Both the position numbers and the translations under genes were made by a program. Below, piece after piece: positions 1-10,155 of a stretch of DNA of 64,000 nt. The stretch's first letter is position 1. Every line of letters starts with the position of its first letter. Below the pieces are notes generated by a model that worked only from the letters and a program-made list of their open reading frames with translations, ran no database searches and was not told the origin of the DNA. Source of the stretch: Piscicola geometra (Eukaryota; Annelida; Clitellata; Hirudinida; Piscicolidae); NCBI GenBank assembly GCA_943735955.1, contig OX030967.1:995767-1059766 (forward strand), read 5' to 3'.

Positions 1-394
1 TTTTTTACTTTTAGTAAGATATTTATGCATGATAAAACAGATAAAACAGTATAAACGAAATTTTAGAAACAATTTAAATCCGTCTGCTTGCAAAAAGTGA
101 ACCGGTCTTTTCGGAAAAGCATCCCTACTTTAATAAAATGTTTTAATCTTTGGAAGTAGTTTGTTCTATTTTTAGATTTAGAAAGCAGTACATGCTCTAA
201 ACTATTTTTAGCAATCAGCTTAGCTTGAAAGTCCCAAGATAGGATGAATCATATATGTATAAAACATGTATTATATTGGATGAATATTGTGGTAGCGTCT
301 TTTTTTGCTTCGCGATTCACAATTACGAATTAATATTTTTTTTCCTTTTTAATTTTGCTTATTTGAGACAGCTCATAGAGCTTTGTTCCTTAAT
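1..394. other. Unclassified AT-rich DNA with an internal repeat
   Basis: No credible gene is visible. The block around 66-125 (CTGCTTGCAAAAAGTGAACC and the GGAAAAGC that follows) is echoed near 545-560 and 2111-2165, so this stretch probably belongs to the same decayed hAT-B-like element that surrounds FB-1. The window edge cuts it. Confidence 0.4.
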
Positions 395-560
395 ACAATT
401 TTTTTAATGTTTAAAGCCTTTTGAAATTTATCTAAAAAATTGAAAGGGCCGATATTAAGAAGGACCTCAGAATTCCCCAAGATCGTCACCCATGCAAATT
501 AAGTAATATAATATGAATGATTTTATTATAAAGTGTAAATCTGCCTGCTTGCAAAAAATG

Positions 561-2116
561 GGGAACGGACAAAAAGCCTCTCGGAGAAAAAGCCTTCGGA
601 TAAAATACCTTCTACAAAAAGCCTCCCGGAAAAAAACCTTTTGGAGAAAAAGCCTCTCGGAGAAAAAGTTTCCTTGTTAATATATTAGTTTAAATAAAAC
701 GGACCTTTTATATAAAAAACGGATTTTTTATAGATTCGTTTCACAATTATTAAATAAATAAAACGGACTATATTTTAAAGAAAGTAAATAATTAAAACGA
801 ACTATAATTATAATTATACGGACTTTATTTTTTTATAGATTTGTTTCACAATTTTAAATAAATAAAACGGACTATATTTTTTAAAAATACACAACTAAAA
901 CGATTTATCAAATACAAAACAAATTATTGGTAAACGGATAAAAAAATTTCAGGATAAAAAGTCTTCAGGATAAAAATTCTTAATCGAAAAATTAATTTTT
1001 AAGGAAAAATAATCACGATCGAGAACCAGCAGAAAACCTAATGATTAAAGTGGAGAATTAACAACAACCAAGTCAAATTTATTCAAATGCTATTTCCAGA
1101 TTGAAAAAAAAATTGTGCAAACATTAGATAAAAGAATTAAATTTCAAACTTTTAGTTTTTAGGATCACGTATTCTTCCTTAAACATTATTTCCTTATGGT
1201 TAAAATGACGAAACAACAACAGCCAAGTCAAATTTATTCAAATGCTATTTCGAGATGTAACGAAAAAAATATAGCAAAAATTAGATAAAAGTATCACATT
1301 TTGATCTTTAAGTTTTAAGGATCACGTATTAATCACGTATTTTTCCTTAAAATTTAAATTTTTGAAGATTTATTCTGAAGACATTTTTATCTTGAAGACT
1401 TTTTATCCTGAAGACTTTTTATCCTGAAAACTTTTAATCCTGAAAACTTTTTATCCTGAAGACTTTTTATCCTGAAGACTTTTTATTCTGAAGACTTTTT
1501 ATCCTGAAGACTTTTTATCCTGATGACTTTTTATCCTGATGACTATTTATTCTGAAGACTTTTGATCTTGAAGACTTTTTATCCTGAAGACTTTTTATCC
1601 TGAAGACTTTTTATCCTGAAGACTTTTTATCCTGAAGACTTTTTATTCTGAAGACTTTTTATCCTGAAGACTTTTTATCCTGAAGACTTTTTATCCTGAA
1701 GACTTTTTATTCTGAAGACTTTTTATCCTGAAGACTTTTTATCCGTTCACCAATAATTTGTATTGTATTTGATAAATTAAAGTTCGTTTTAATTATGTAT
1801 TTAAAAAAATATAGTACGTTTTATTTATATAAAATTGTGAAACAAATCTATGAAAAAAATAAAGTCCAATATAGTTATAATTATAGTTCGTTTTAATAAT
1901 GTAATTTTAAAAAAATAATGTTTGTTTTATTTATTTAAAATTGTGACACGAATTTATAAAAAAATCGTTTTTTTATATAAAAAGTCCGTTTTATTTATAC
2001 TAAAATATTAACAAAGAGACTTTTTCTCCGAGAGACTTTTTCTGCAAGAGGTTTTTTCTCCGAAAGGCTTTTTCTCTAAGAGGTTTTTTCTCCGAGAGGC
2101 TTTTTATCCTACATCC
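561..2116. mobile_element. FB-1: foldback-type element with tandem-repeat inverted ends
   Basis: The left end carries repeats of AAAAAGCCTCTCGGAG and then ACGGACTTTATTTTTTTATAG-type sequence. The right end (about 1740-2116) is the reverse complement of that order, ending in CTCCGAGAGGCTTTTTATCC and ACATCC. The interior is largely a 16-bp minisatellite. The same 10-bp sequence GCAAAAAATG flanks both ends (551-560 and 2117-2126), as a target-site duplication would. There is no coding frame, so the copy is non-autonomous. Its right-end tip (reverse complement GGATGTAG) resembles the FB-2 tip GGATGCAG. Superfamily unknown. Confidence 0.7.
1371..1744. repeat. 16-bp minisatellite, unit GAAGACTTTTTATCCT
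   Basis: About 23 tandem units of GAAGACTTTTTATCCT with a few substitutions (ATTCT, GATGAC, AAAAC variants). A short inverted counterpart (GGATAAAAAGTCTTCAGG) lies at about 952-970 in the left half of FB-1, so the minisatellite is a one-sided expansion of the element's inverted arm. Confidence 0.9.
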
Positions 2117-2640
2117 GCAAAAAATGAACCGATATTTTCTGAAAAGCGTCGTTGAATGTCTGCTTGCGAAAATTGAAAAATCAGAAAATTATTTTTATAA
2201 AATATAATATCTTAATTTATATCCATAAGAACAAAAAAAATAGGTGAAAAAGTATTTGAGTAAGCAAATCATAATTTAGCTTCAGGCAGCTATCATAACT
2301 ACGCCTACACAAAATATATTAATGAAGAAAGTTCTGTTCTATGCTATGGTTGACGATCATGCTTGTATTAAAATATGAGTTGAGAAACTATTTGATTTGA
2401 TAAATTGAGAGTTAAGATGGACCCCAGGACCCCAATAGCATCGCTGTCCATACATACTCACAATTTATTACTGCATTAAACAATTTTATTCAATGGTTGA
2501 CGATTATGCTCATATCAAAATAGAAATAGAAAAAAAATTGTTAAAAAAAGTGAGGGCTCCACATTAAGGTGGACCCCCCCACTAAAAAAAGTGGGGGGGT
2601 CCAGACCCCAGGACCCCCCCAGGATCGCCGCCCATGCATA

Positions 2641-3403
2641 CACCATTATGTAACATTTTTAATAGCTCACTAAATAGCGGTATAATACCAGGAGATTGGA
2701 AATAAGGGCAAATAATCCCAATATTTAAAAAAAAAGATAAAAAAGAGGTATCAAATTATAGGCCAGTTAGTTTAACTAGTATAACCTGTAAAGTAATAGA
2801 AAAAATAATAAGAAAAAGAATAGAAAAACATATGAATTTAAATGATTTATTTAGCAAAAGACAATATGGTTTTATTGGAGGACGGTGGACTTCATTACAA
2901 CTACTAATGGTAATGGATAATTGGACTAGTATTTTAGACAACGGAGGGGTAATCGATGTTATTTACACTGATTTTATGAAAGCATTTGATAAGGTACCGC
3001 ATAAAAAATTAATATATAAATTAGAAAATTATGGAATTGGTTATAAAACATGCAGGTGGATAAGTAATTTTCTAAATGATAGGGTACAGAAGGTTAATGT
3101 TAATGGTGTTAAATCACAATGGGTAAAAGTAAAAAGTGGCATTCCCCAAGGATCAGTCTTGGGTCCATTATTATTTGTTTTATTTATCAATGATCTGTCA
3201 GTGAGAGTGAGTTCAAATATATTTATGTACGCTGATGATTGTAAAATATATCAACAAATTAATGAAATAGAAAACCAAACAAGGCTACAAGAAGATATAA
3301 GCAAAGTAGTGGAATGGAGTGTACAATGGGACCTGAGACTTCATCTCCATAAATGTAAACTATTGCAGATATACAGAAATAAAAAGGAAGAAAGAGTTTA
3401 TTC
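2641..3403 (+). pseudogene. Non-LTR retrotransposon reverse transcriptase fragment
   Basis: From about 2660 the sequence translates to a reverse-transcriptase core: NYRPVSLTS, DFMKAFDKVPH, GIPQGSVLGPLLF and the catalytic YADD (about 3230). An in-frame stop lies near 2704 (WK then stop), and the frame 2832-3403 is open until FB-2 interrupts it. This is the jockey/CR1-like type of LINE enzyme. A sister fragment at 39600-39955 continues past the interruption point (the shared GAGTTTATTC), which shows where FB-2 landed. Truncated at both ends and not functional. Confidence 0.85.
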
Positions 3404-4325
3404 GGGATGCAGTCGATTCACCCCTTAGCCGATTCACCCCATAACCGATTCACCCCATAACCGATTCACCCCTTAACCGATTCACCCCATAACCGATTCA
3501 CCCCTCAACCGATTCACCCCTTAAAATAGTTTAAAACGGACTTTATTTTTTATAGGTATTTTGCTAAAATAAAATAATAAATTATTATTTTTTAAATAAT
3601 TAAAAATATAAAAAACTATAATTTTTCAAATAAATGAAAAACTATGATAAATTATAAAATGAATAAATAAATTTATTTGAAAAGATAAAACAAATGGCAA
3701 ATTATTTTTTTAAATTATAAAATATATATAAAAAATTATAAAATATTTAAAAAATTATAAAATATATATAAAAAATTATAAAATATTTAAAAAATTATAA
3801 AATATTAAAAAAATTATAAAATATTTAAAAATTATAAAATAAATAGATAATTGTAAAACAAATAGATAATTATAAAATAAATAGATAATTATAAAATAAA
3901 TGGATAATTATTAAATAAATAGATAATTAAAAAATAAATAGATAATTAAAAAATAAATAGATAATTAAAAAATAAATAGATAATTATGAAATAAATAGCT
4001 AATTATAAAATAAATAGATAATTATAAAATAAATAGATAATTATAAAATAAAGAGATAATTATAAAAAAAATAGATAATTATAAAATAAATAGATAGTTA
4101 TAAAATAAATAGATAATTATAAAATAAATAGATAATTATAAAATAAATAGATAATCATAAAATAAATAGATAATTATAAAATAAATAGATAATTATAAAA
4201 TAAATAGATAATTATAAAATAAATAGCTTTGATTGGCCATCACAGAAATCAACGGTTTGTTTGTACGCGCATTGTAAAAAGATCCAAAACTTGTTATTTC
4301 TGAAAAAGTGCAGTTATATTTATGG
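3404..4325. mobile_element. FB-2 copy (left end and satellite interior)
   Basis: It begins GGGATGCAGTCGATTCACC, followed by seven or so tandem 17-bp units of the type CGATTCACCCCTTAACC, then AAACGGACTTTATTTTTTATAG and very AT-rich DNA. The insertion lies inside the LINE reverse transcriptase. I see no matching right end before 4325, so the copy is truncated or its right end was lost. The segment 4226-4325 is unassigned single-copy-looking sequence. Confidence 0.7.
3830..4225. repeat. 18-bp minisatellite, unit AAATAAATAGATAATTAT
   Basis: About 22 near-identical 18-bp units with few substitutions. The other small FB-2 copy (23476-24302) contains a closely related 18-bp array (AAATAAATAAATAATTAT), so the array belongs to the element family. 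Confidence 0.9.
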
Positions 4326-4856
4326 AGTTGCAGGCGATTCATCCCTTGACCGATCCACCCTTCAATATTATGTTTTTAATAATTATAGTAATAATATATT
4401 TATATTTTATATAACATATTTATATTATTAATAGTAAATTTATATTATTAATAGTAAATTTATATTATTAATAGTATATTTATATTATTAATATTATATT
4501 CATATTTTATATAGCATATTTATATTTTTTATAGTATGTTTATATTTATACCAGTATATTTATATTTATACCAGTATATTAGTATTTAAACCAGTATATT
4601 TATACTCATACCAGTATATTTATATTTTATATAGTATATTTTATATACTATATTTTATATAGTATATTTTATATAGTATATTTTATATAGTATATTTTAT
4701 ATAGTATATTTTATATAGTATATTTTATATAGTATATTTCATATAGTATATTTTATATAGTATATTTTATATAGTATATTTTATATAGTATATTTTATAT
4801 AGTATATTTTATATAGTATATTTTATATAGTATATTTTATATAGTATATTTTATAT
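4326..4856. mobile_element. FB-2-like fragment with TATATTTTATATAG satellite
   Basis: A second FB-2-type tip in the same orientation (GTTGCAGGCGATTCATCCC, then CCGATCCACCC) starts at about 4327. It is followed by AT-rich DNA and, from 4617, about 17 tandem copies of the 14-mer TATATTTTATATAG. No right end is seen; the LINE on the minus strand follows directly. Confidence 0.55.
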
Positions 4857-4859
4857 TGA

Positions 4860-5820
4860 ATAACTTGTTATTGAATAATGACAATTTAATATCATGAATT
4901 GGTTTTTAAAAGAAAAAATGTTTTTGTGTTTTTTGTCAAATAAATAATGAAAAAAATAAAAAACTATAATTTGTATTGTATAATATAAGAATTTATTGTA
5001 TTGTATAATATAAGAATCAATTGTAAGTGTATAATTAATAATGTTTGTTTTTATTTTAGGGCCAAAAAGAATGCTGCATGTTTTTGCATAGTTGATTTTG
5101 AGTTGGTTGTCAATTGTCCATGGATGTAACAAATTAAGAAAAATATTTGTTTTTAAAATAAGATTATTAACATTTGTGTCTTGGAACAATACTGTATTGT
5201 CGTCAGCATAAAAGAAAAATTTGGCAATTTCAGAAAGATTCATTAAATCATTAACATAAATGTTAAATAACAAAGGTCCTAAAAAAGATCCTTGCGGTAC
5301 ACCAACGTTAATCTTTAGTGTGTTAGACGTTACACCATCAATGTATACATATTGGGAACGATTTCTTAAATATTCACAGAACCATTTGTGACATGTTTCA
5401 CGTATTCCATAATGAAACAATTTATCAAGCAAGATAGAATGGCTAATGGTATCAAATAAATAATAAATAAATGTCAGTTTTGTATAGCGCCCGGGCACGC
5501 AACTGAAGCGCCACTCACATGACATAAGTCGTGAAACACCGCATCATATACACTAGGTATATGATAGCTCACGGTTGGCTGTACAGGGTTTTGAACTGGC
5601 GACCTTTAAGTTGTAGGTCTAACGACTTACCATCTAAGCCAACCCACTCTCCAAATGCCTTTGAAAAATCAATAAAAACACCTAATGTGTGTAATCGAAA
5701 ATATTTTCGTTTTCTATGAATTTATTAAGTCGATTAAAAGCATTTTTTTCTAACATTTTTGATATAGAAGATAATAGTGATATGGGTCTATAATTGTTCG
5801 AACCATTTTTGTCTTATTGA
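4860..5820 (-). pseudogene. LINE reverse transcriptase fragment, split by a SINE
   Basis: On the minus strand, 5820 down to 5652 encodes an RT start (NNYRPISLLSSISKMLEK, ending DFSKAF), and 5457 down to about 4990 continues with ISHSILLDKL, GVPQGSFLGPLLF and the catalytic YADD near 5205. The two halves join cleanly if the SINE at 5458-5651 is removed. The C-terminal part decays into AT-rich sequence. The motif order is that of jockey/CR1-type LINEs. It is a different family from the fragment at 2641-3403. Confidence 0.85.
5458..5651 (-). mobile_element. tRNA-derived SINE
   Basis: Read on the minus strand, the head has a pol III A-box-like TTGGCTTAGATGGTAAG and a B-box-like GGTCGCCAGTTCAAAACCC. 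The body holds the palindrome CATATACCTAGTGTATATG. The tail is GGGCGCTATACAAAACTGAC and then TTTATTTATTATTT. A 5-bp duplication (CAAAT on the plus strand, 5453-5457 and 5652-5656) flanks it, and its removal restores the reverse transcriptase. Three related copies lie in this window. Confidence 0.85.
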
Positions 5821-6095
5821 ATTTGAAAAAAGTGAGTTTTCTTCTGAGAACAACAAACAAGTAGTTCTTTATTTTATAGAAATTGCAACACAACTTGGCA
5901 AGGAACTAATGAATGGTACCTGACCAAAATAGACATTGGACGAAATCACCCTTTAGAAGATTTTACATTGAACAAAATAGATCATAAAATATTGATCTTA
6001 ACAAAATTAGGATTAGGATTAAGGTATATTTTTAAAAGTATATTTCGTCGAAGATCTGTTTTTGTTAAGAGCTATTTAGTGCAAAGTTTATTTCG
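5821..6095. other. No recognised feature
   Basis: AT-rich sequence with stops in all frames. A short region near 5990-6020 has a simple AAATTAGGATTAGGATTAAGG stretch. I see no gene or clear repeat. Confidence 0.4.
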
Positions 6096-6335
6096 CTCTT
6101 TTGTCAACTTTAAGAGCGCTCTGAATTAAATTTGTTAAACAGATATGTCTTTAGATCCTTACGTAACATAAATAATGAATTAGAAGTTAAATAAGGAGGT
6201 ATTGAGTTCCAAATATATGGATCTGCATAATGGAAAGAACGTTTAGCAAAAGAGTTATTAATGGACGAATTGAAATTATGTTTTTTGTGGATGATTTTAA
6301 TTTACTCCTATAAGGGTGAGAGATTAATGGGTGAT
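6096..6335 (-). mobile_element. L2-type LINE C-terminal fragment (minus strand)
   Basis: On the minus strand this resembles the extreme C-terminus and tail of the L2 LINE at 54736-58060, including the conserved stretch AACGTTTAGCAAAAGAGT (6239-6256). It forms an inverted repeat with 6540-6643. Frame broken. Confidence 0.6.
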
Positions 6336-6643
6336 AGGTTAACTGAAAGTACTTTAAAACCATTAAATAAAGTATTTAATTATGCAGCTGGAGTCGTTAG
6401 CCGTACTCCTATTTATCACCACATTTCACCCTCTCTCATCGTATTTCACTGGCTCCCTATCAAATTTAAATCTTGCTATCATATTTAAAATCTCTATATT
6501 TATGTTTAAATTAAAGAACTTAGTTTCCCCTGTATACCTCAAATCATTAATCTCTCACCCTCATAGATGTAATTAAAGATCATCCACAAAAAACATTATT
6601 TCATTCCTTCCATTAATAACTCTTTTGCTAAACTTTCTTTCCA
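6336..6643 (+). mobile_element. L2-type LINE C-terminal fragment (plus strand)
   Basis: The plus-strand frames at 6261-6576 carry the L2 C-terminal signature in two frames: the NYAAGVVSRTP, HHISP and FHWLPIKFK strings correspond to CAARLVARAP, SHISP and LHWLPLRSR in the long copy. A frameshift separates the halves. The segment runs straight into the (GTAT)n tract. Confidence 0.65.
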
Positions 6644-7085
6644 GTATGTATGTATGTATGTATGTATGTATGTATGTATGTATGTATGTATGTATGTATG
6701 TATGTATGTATGTATGTATGTATGTATGTATGTATGTATGTATGTATGTATGTATGTATGTTTGTATGTATGTATGTATGTATGTATGTATGTATGTATG
6801 TATGTATGTATGTATGTATGTATGTATGTATGTATGTATGTATGTATGTATGTATGTATGTATGTATGTATGTATGTATGTATGTATGTATGTATGTATG
6901 TATGTATGTATGTATGTATGTATGTATGTATGTATGTATGTATGTATGTATGTATGTATGTATGTATGTATGTATGTATGTATGTATGTATGTATGTATG
7001 TATGTATGTATGTATGTATGTATGTATGTATGTATGTATGTATGTATGTATGTATGTATGTATGTATGTATGTATGTATGTATAT
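6644..7085. repeat. (GTAT)n microsatellite, about 440 bp
   Basis: Roughly 110 almost perfect units of GTAT with a single visible interruption (TTTG near 6761). The frames through it (MYVC repeats) are artefacts of the repeat. It abuts the 3' end of an L2 fragment. Confidence 0.98.
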
Positions 7086-7282
7086 TGTATTAATTTAAAG
7101 CTTATGTTTCGAGTTGAGCAGAATGTTATGAACGATAATCAATGGAATCAGGATGCCACGTTTGCAGGCTTGCGTGTGTTTCTAGTGTAAAGACACGTAG
7201 ACCAATAGTCAAAATCTTTTCATAATCACGCGTTGTGAAATTTTAGCGATCCCACCAAGAGACAGCGTTATAATTTCTGAAA

Positions 7283-7467
7283 ATGAAACTAAATTATTTG
7301 TTTGGCAGTACATTTTTAAAAAATCGCTTGAATGTTTTAATAGTCACGGTTGTAAATGTTACTCTGCTCTACGCCTTGTACAAACAGCGAACCTTCATCA
7401 GCATCCGCTACTTCATCGGAGACTCCGGAGAACACAGCCTCGTTGCTTCTCTTGACTTTTTCAACAG
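7283..7467 (+). CDS. SAM-dependent methyltransferase gene, probable exon 1 (signal anchor)
   Basis: The open frame starts at ATG 7283, with an in-frame TAA just upstream at 7271. It encodes a basic N-terminus, then a hydrophobic stretch at about residues 15-32 (NVLIVTVVNVTLLYALY), so a signal anchor or signal peptide is likely. A donor ACAG|GTTCCA ends the exon at 7467 after two bases of a codon. The exon at 25026 has the complementary phase (AG+G gives Arg), and the summed five-exon length is 957 nt, exactly 319 codons. The link to the downstream exons rests on phase and codon style only, over a 17.6-kb intron, so it is an inference. If correct, the enzyme is a type II membrane or secretory-pathway protein of 318 aa. 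Confidence 0.55.
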
Positions 7468-7789
7468 GTTCCAACTCCATGTCATCTGTCTAGCACCTCA
7501 AAACACCAGAGCATCGTAGCACTCCAGAACACTAATGAAACTATTACACATTAGCTAAAGTATCGCCATGTCGTCACTTGAGTATCACCAACCTTAAAAA
7601 TGTTTTTACATTACTTTGTTGAAAGTCTTTTGTAAGATTTTTTATAGTTTTGACTAAGTTCTTCAACACAAAATCATAGGATAAGTTAGGAGAAGTTGTC
7701 CTTACACCAAAATTGCGGTCGAATGAATGCCTTAAGACTAAATATATTACATAAATTTCTTTTCAATGGTCTGTATTATTCACAGCCTG

Positions 7790-7978
7790 ACAGACGCAGG
7801 TTCTTATGCGCCAGAGGCGCCACTCCACACGACGTACACATCTCTCAATGCATACGTCGCAAACACCGCATCATATACACTAGGTATATGATAGTTCATG
7901 GTTGCTTGTTAAGGTTTCGAACTGGCGACCTTTAAGTTGCAAGTCCGACGTCTACCATCTAAGCCATCCCCGCTCCCC
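7790..7978 (-). mobile_element. tRNA-derived SINE (diverged copy)
   Basis: The minus strand shows the same head (GGCTTAGATGGTAGAC, GGTCGCCAGTTCGAAACC), the palindrome CATATACCTAGTGTATATG and the CGGTGTTTGCGACG body as the SINE at 5458-5651. The tail differs after the GGCGCC block, so this copy is older or belongs to a subfamily. It lies in intron 1 of the methyltransferase model. Confidence 0.75.
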
Positions 7979-8325
7979 TAAGATGTTGGCATCCTGTGTA
8001 CTGAGATATAGGAATGCCTAATTTTTTTTGGGATTAAAACAACAACTCCATTTTCTACTCCAGTATTGACACTTGGAGTAATACAGATTATAACTTCAAA
8101 TTTTTTTTACAAATGGCATTCTTCTAACACTTCAGTTATTCGATATTATTAAAGCTTTTCTATCACTAAAAGTTAGTGCTGCTAGATGAACTCCACGATG
8201 CTGATTAAAAAAAAACTTTTTTGTTAGTTTTTTTATTGTCAAAGTGTAGAGTTCAATTTTTTAAATAAGTTTTTTAAAAGTTCTTCTATATTTCCTGTGA
8301 TTCTCCAACAGATGCCTTAAATACA
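7979..8325. other. No recognised feature (intron 1 sequence)
   Basis: AT-rich sequence without an open frame of note. The eight bases TAAATACA at 8318-8325 are a possible, imperfect target-site duplication for the FB-2 element that follows (compare TTTATACA at 16645-16652). Confidence 0.4.
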
Positions 8326-9522
8326 GGGATGCAGTCGATTCACCCCTTAACCGATTCATCCCTTAACCGATTCACCCCATAACCGAATCACTCCTCATAA
8401 TAGTTAAAAACGGACTTTATTTTTTATAGGTATTTTGCTGAAATGGAAGAATAAATTATTTTGTTAAAAATAAAATTATAAAAAAATAAAAAACGATAAT
8501 GTTTTTAACTAAATGGAAAACTATGAAAAAAAATTAACTAAATAAATAAATGTAAAAAAAAATGATAAAATAAATAAAATACAATAAAAATAAATGAAAA
8601 ATTATAAAACAAATAAAAAATTATAAAATAAATAAAAAATTATTTAAAAAAATAAAAATTATAAAATAAATGAAAACTTATAGAATAAATGAAAAACGAT
8701 AGAATAAATGAAAAACGATAGAATAAATGAAAAATGATAGAATAAATGAAAAATTATAAAATAAAGGAAAAATTATAAAATAAATGAAAAATTTATAACA
8801 TAAATGAAAAAAATAAAATAAATGAAAAGTTATATTATAAATAAAAGATTATTAAATCTAATATTGTGTCTCCTAAAACACACCAACACCACCAAGATAT
8901 TTTTCTATAATTGAAAAAAGTGTTTACTAAAAGTTTATTAAAATAATTTAAGAATTCAAATAAAATAGTTTAATAATATAAATAGTATAGTTTCATAATT
9001 TGAAACAAAAGTTTTAGTTAAATATACAGAGAATCTGGTTTGTATTTTTAGTACTAGTTACATTTTATAATAATAATAAGCATTCAAACCATTACTTCTT
9101 TTGAAAGAACTATAATTTTGCAAAAATTGTGACAAGGGGCCATCCATTAAAGACGTCCACAAATCTTTTGCTTTTTTTAATCCTCCTCCCCCCTTGTCCA
9201 CTTTTGACTTAATCAGTATCTCTCCTAGTTGTGGACGTCCAAAACATATAATTTACCGAACTTAAATCAATGAATATTTTGAGGAAATTTACAACAATAT
9301 AAAGAGCATGTATTCACAAATATTTATTTAGAAATTCCATTTATTTTCAGAAAAAATTCTTAATTAAATTAAAACTGTTCAAAATCATTTTAGTAAATCA
9401 GTTTAATAAAAATGTAATAAAAAAATTATCCACCATCGTTCAATCAACAGAAAATTCCTACTTCAGCCATTCAAACATGTTTCGTATAATTAAAACATCT
9501 GTTTTGAATCATTAATTGCTAA

Positions 9523-9705
9523 TTAAGTGGCAGCCTCTTCTTCTGCTTTTTCTGCCATTTGTTCACTAGCAGGAATATTGCAGTGGACGACCTCATGTTT
9601 TTTCATTGCCGTCTGTGATGCAAAGTATTTGCCACAGAAACATATTCTCTTTGAAATTTTACCACCCACTGATGGACAATAGAGAATGTCTAAATTTGGC
9701 TGCAT
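9523..9705 (-). pseudogene. C2H2 zinc-finger fragment in a DNA element
   Basis: The 60-residue minus-strand frame contains CFCGKYFASQTAMKKHEVVH, a C2H2 finger with spacing C-x-C-x12-H-x4-H (the first pair is CxC rather than CxxC), and an acidic, Ala/Glu-rich C-terminus. Fingers of this style occur in proteins linked to DNA transposons. No other part of the protein is recognisable, so it is called a fragment. Its location inside the GGGGCCATCC-ended element suggests it is element-encoded. Confidence 0.45.
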
Positions 9706-10155
9706 TTGTTTATTAAAAAAATTTTTTTTTTAGGTTAAGATTGCATTTTTTAATTTGAATACATTTGTACATTTTTTCGAAGAATAATTTTTGTCCTATA
9801 TCTAATTTAAAAAAATATAAAATCAAATTCAAATATTTCAGTCATTTTTTAAACCCCAACACAGGATAAAAAATTTAAAATGTTAAAAATTTTCTGGAAA
9901 AACTTTAAGAATTGTTATTTGAGATTTTATTTGATTTGACAAATCAAACTTTAACAACATATTAAAAAAATATTATTCAAGCGTATTAATTATTATTGAA
10001 CTTATCGTTTCTAAATATAACCTGTTTGTGAAAGATTGTTTGGGTTGGCAACCCAACTCTTTTGTCATTAAACTAGAAGTATTTTGCAGTAAATTTATGC
10101 AAAACTATTGCACTTAAAATACACTACGATGTGGATATTCACTTTTTGTGTGAAA

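Larger units (their letters stand above)
395..2640 (-). mobile_element. hAT-B family remnant, split by FB-1
   Basis: The segments 395-560 and 2117-2640 read, on the minus strand, like 40533-41170 of the better preserved hAT-B copy. Shared landmarks are the end GGATCGCCGCCCATG at 2622-2636, the CCCAGGACCCC block, and the motif CCCATGCAAATTAAG near 490-504. The terminus matches the inverted repeat of hAT-B (CAGGGGCGGCGATC with substitutions). FB-1 interrupts it. No transposase reading frame survives here. The homology is read by eye, so the limits are approximate. Confidence 0.55.

Noticed and set aside
6625..7190. Long MYVC-repeat frames in three registers
   Set aside because: They are translations of the (GTAT)n microsatellite, open because the unit creates no stop.
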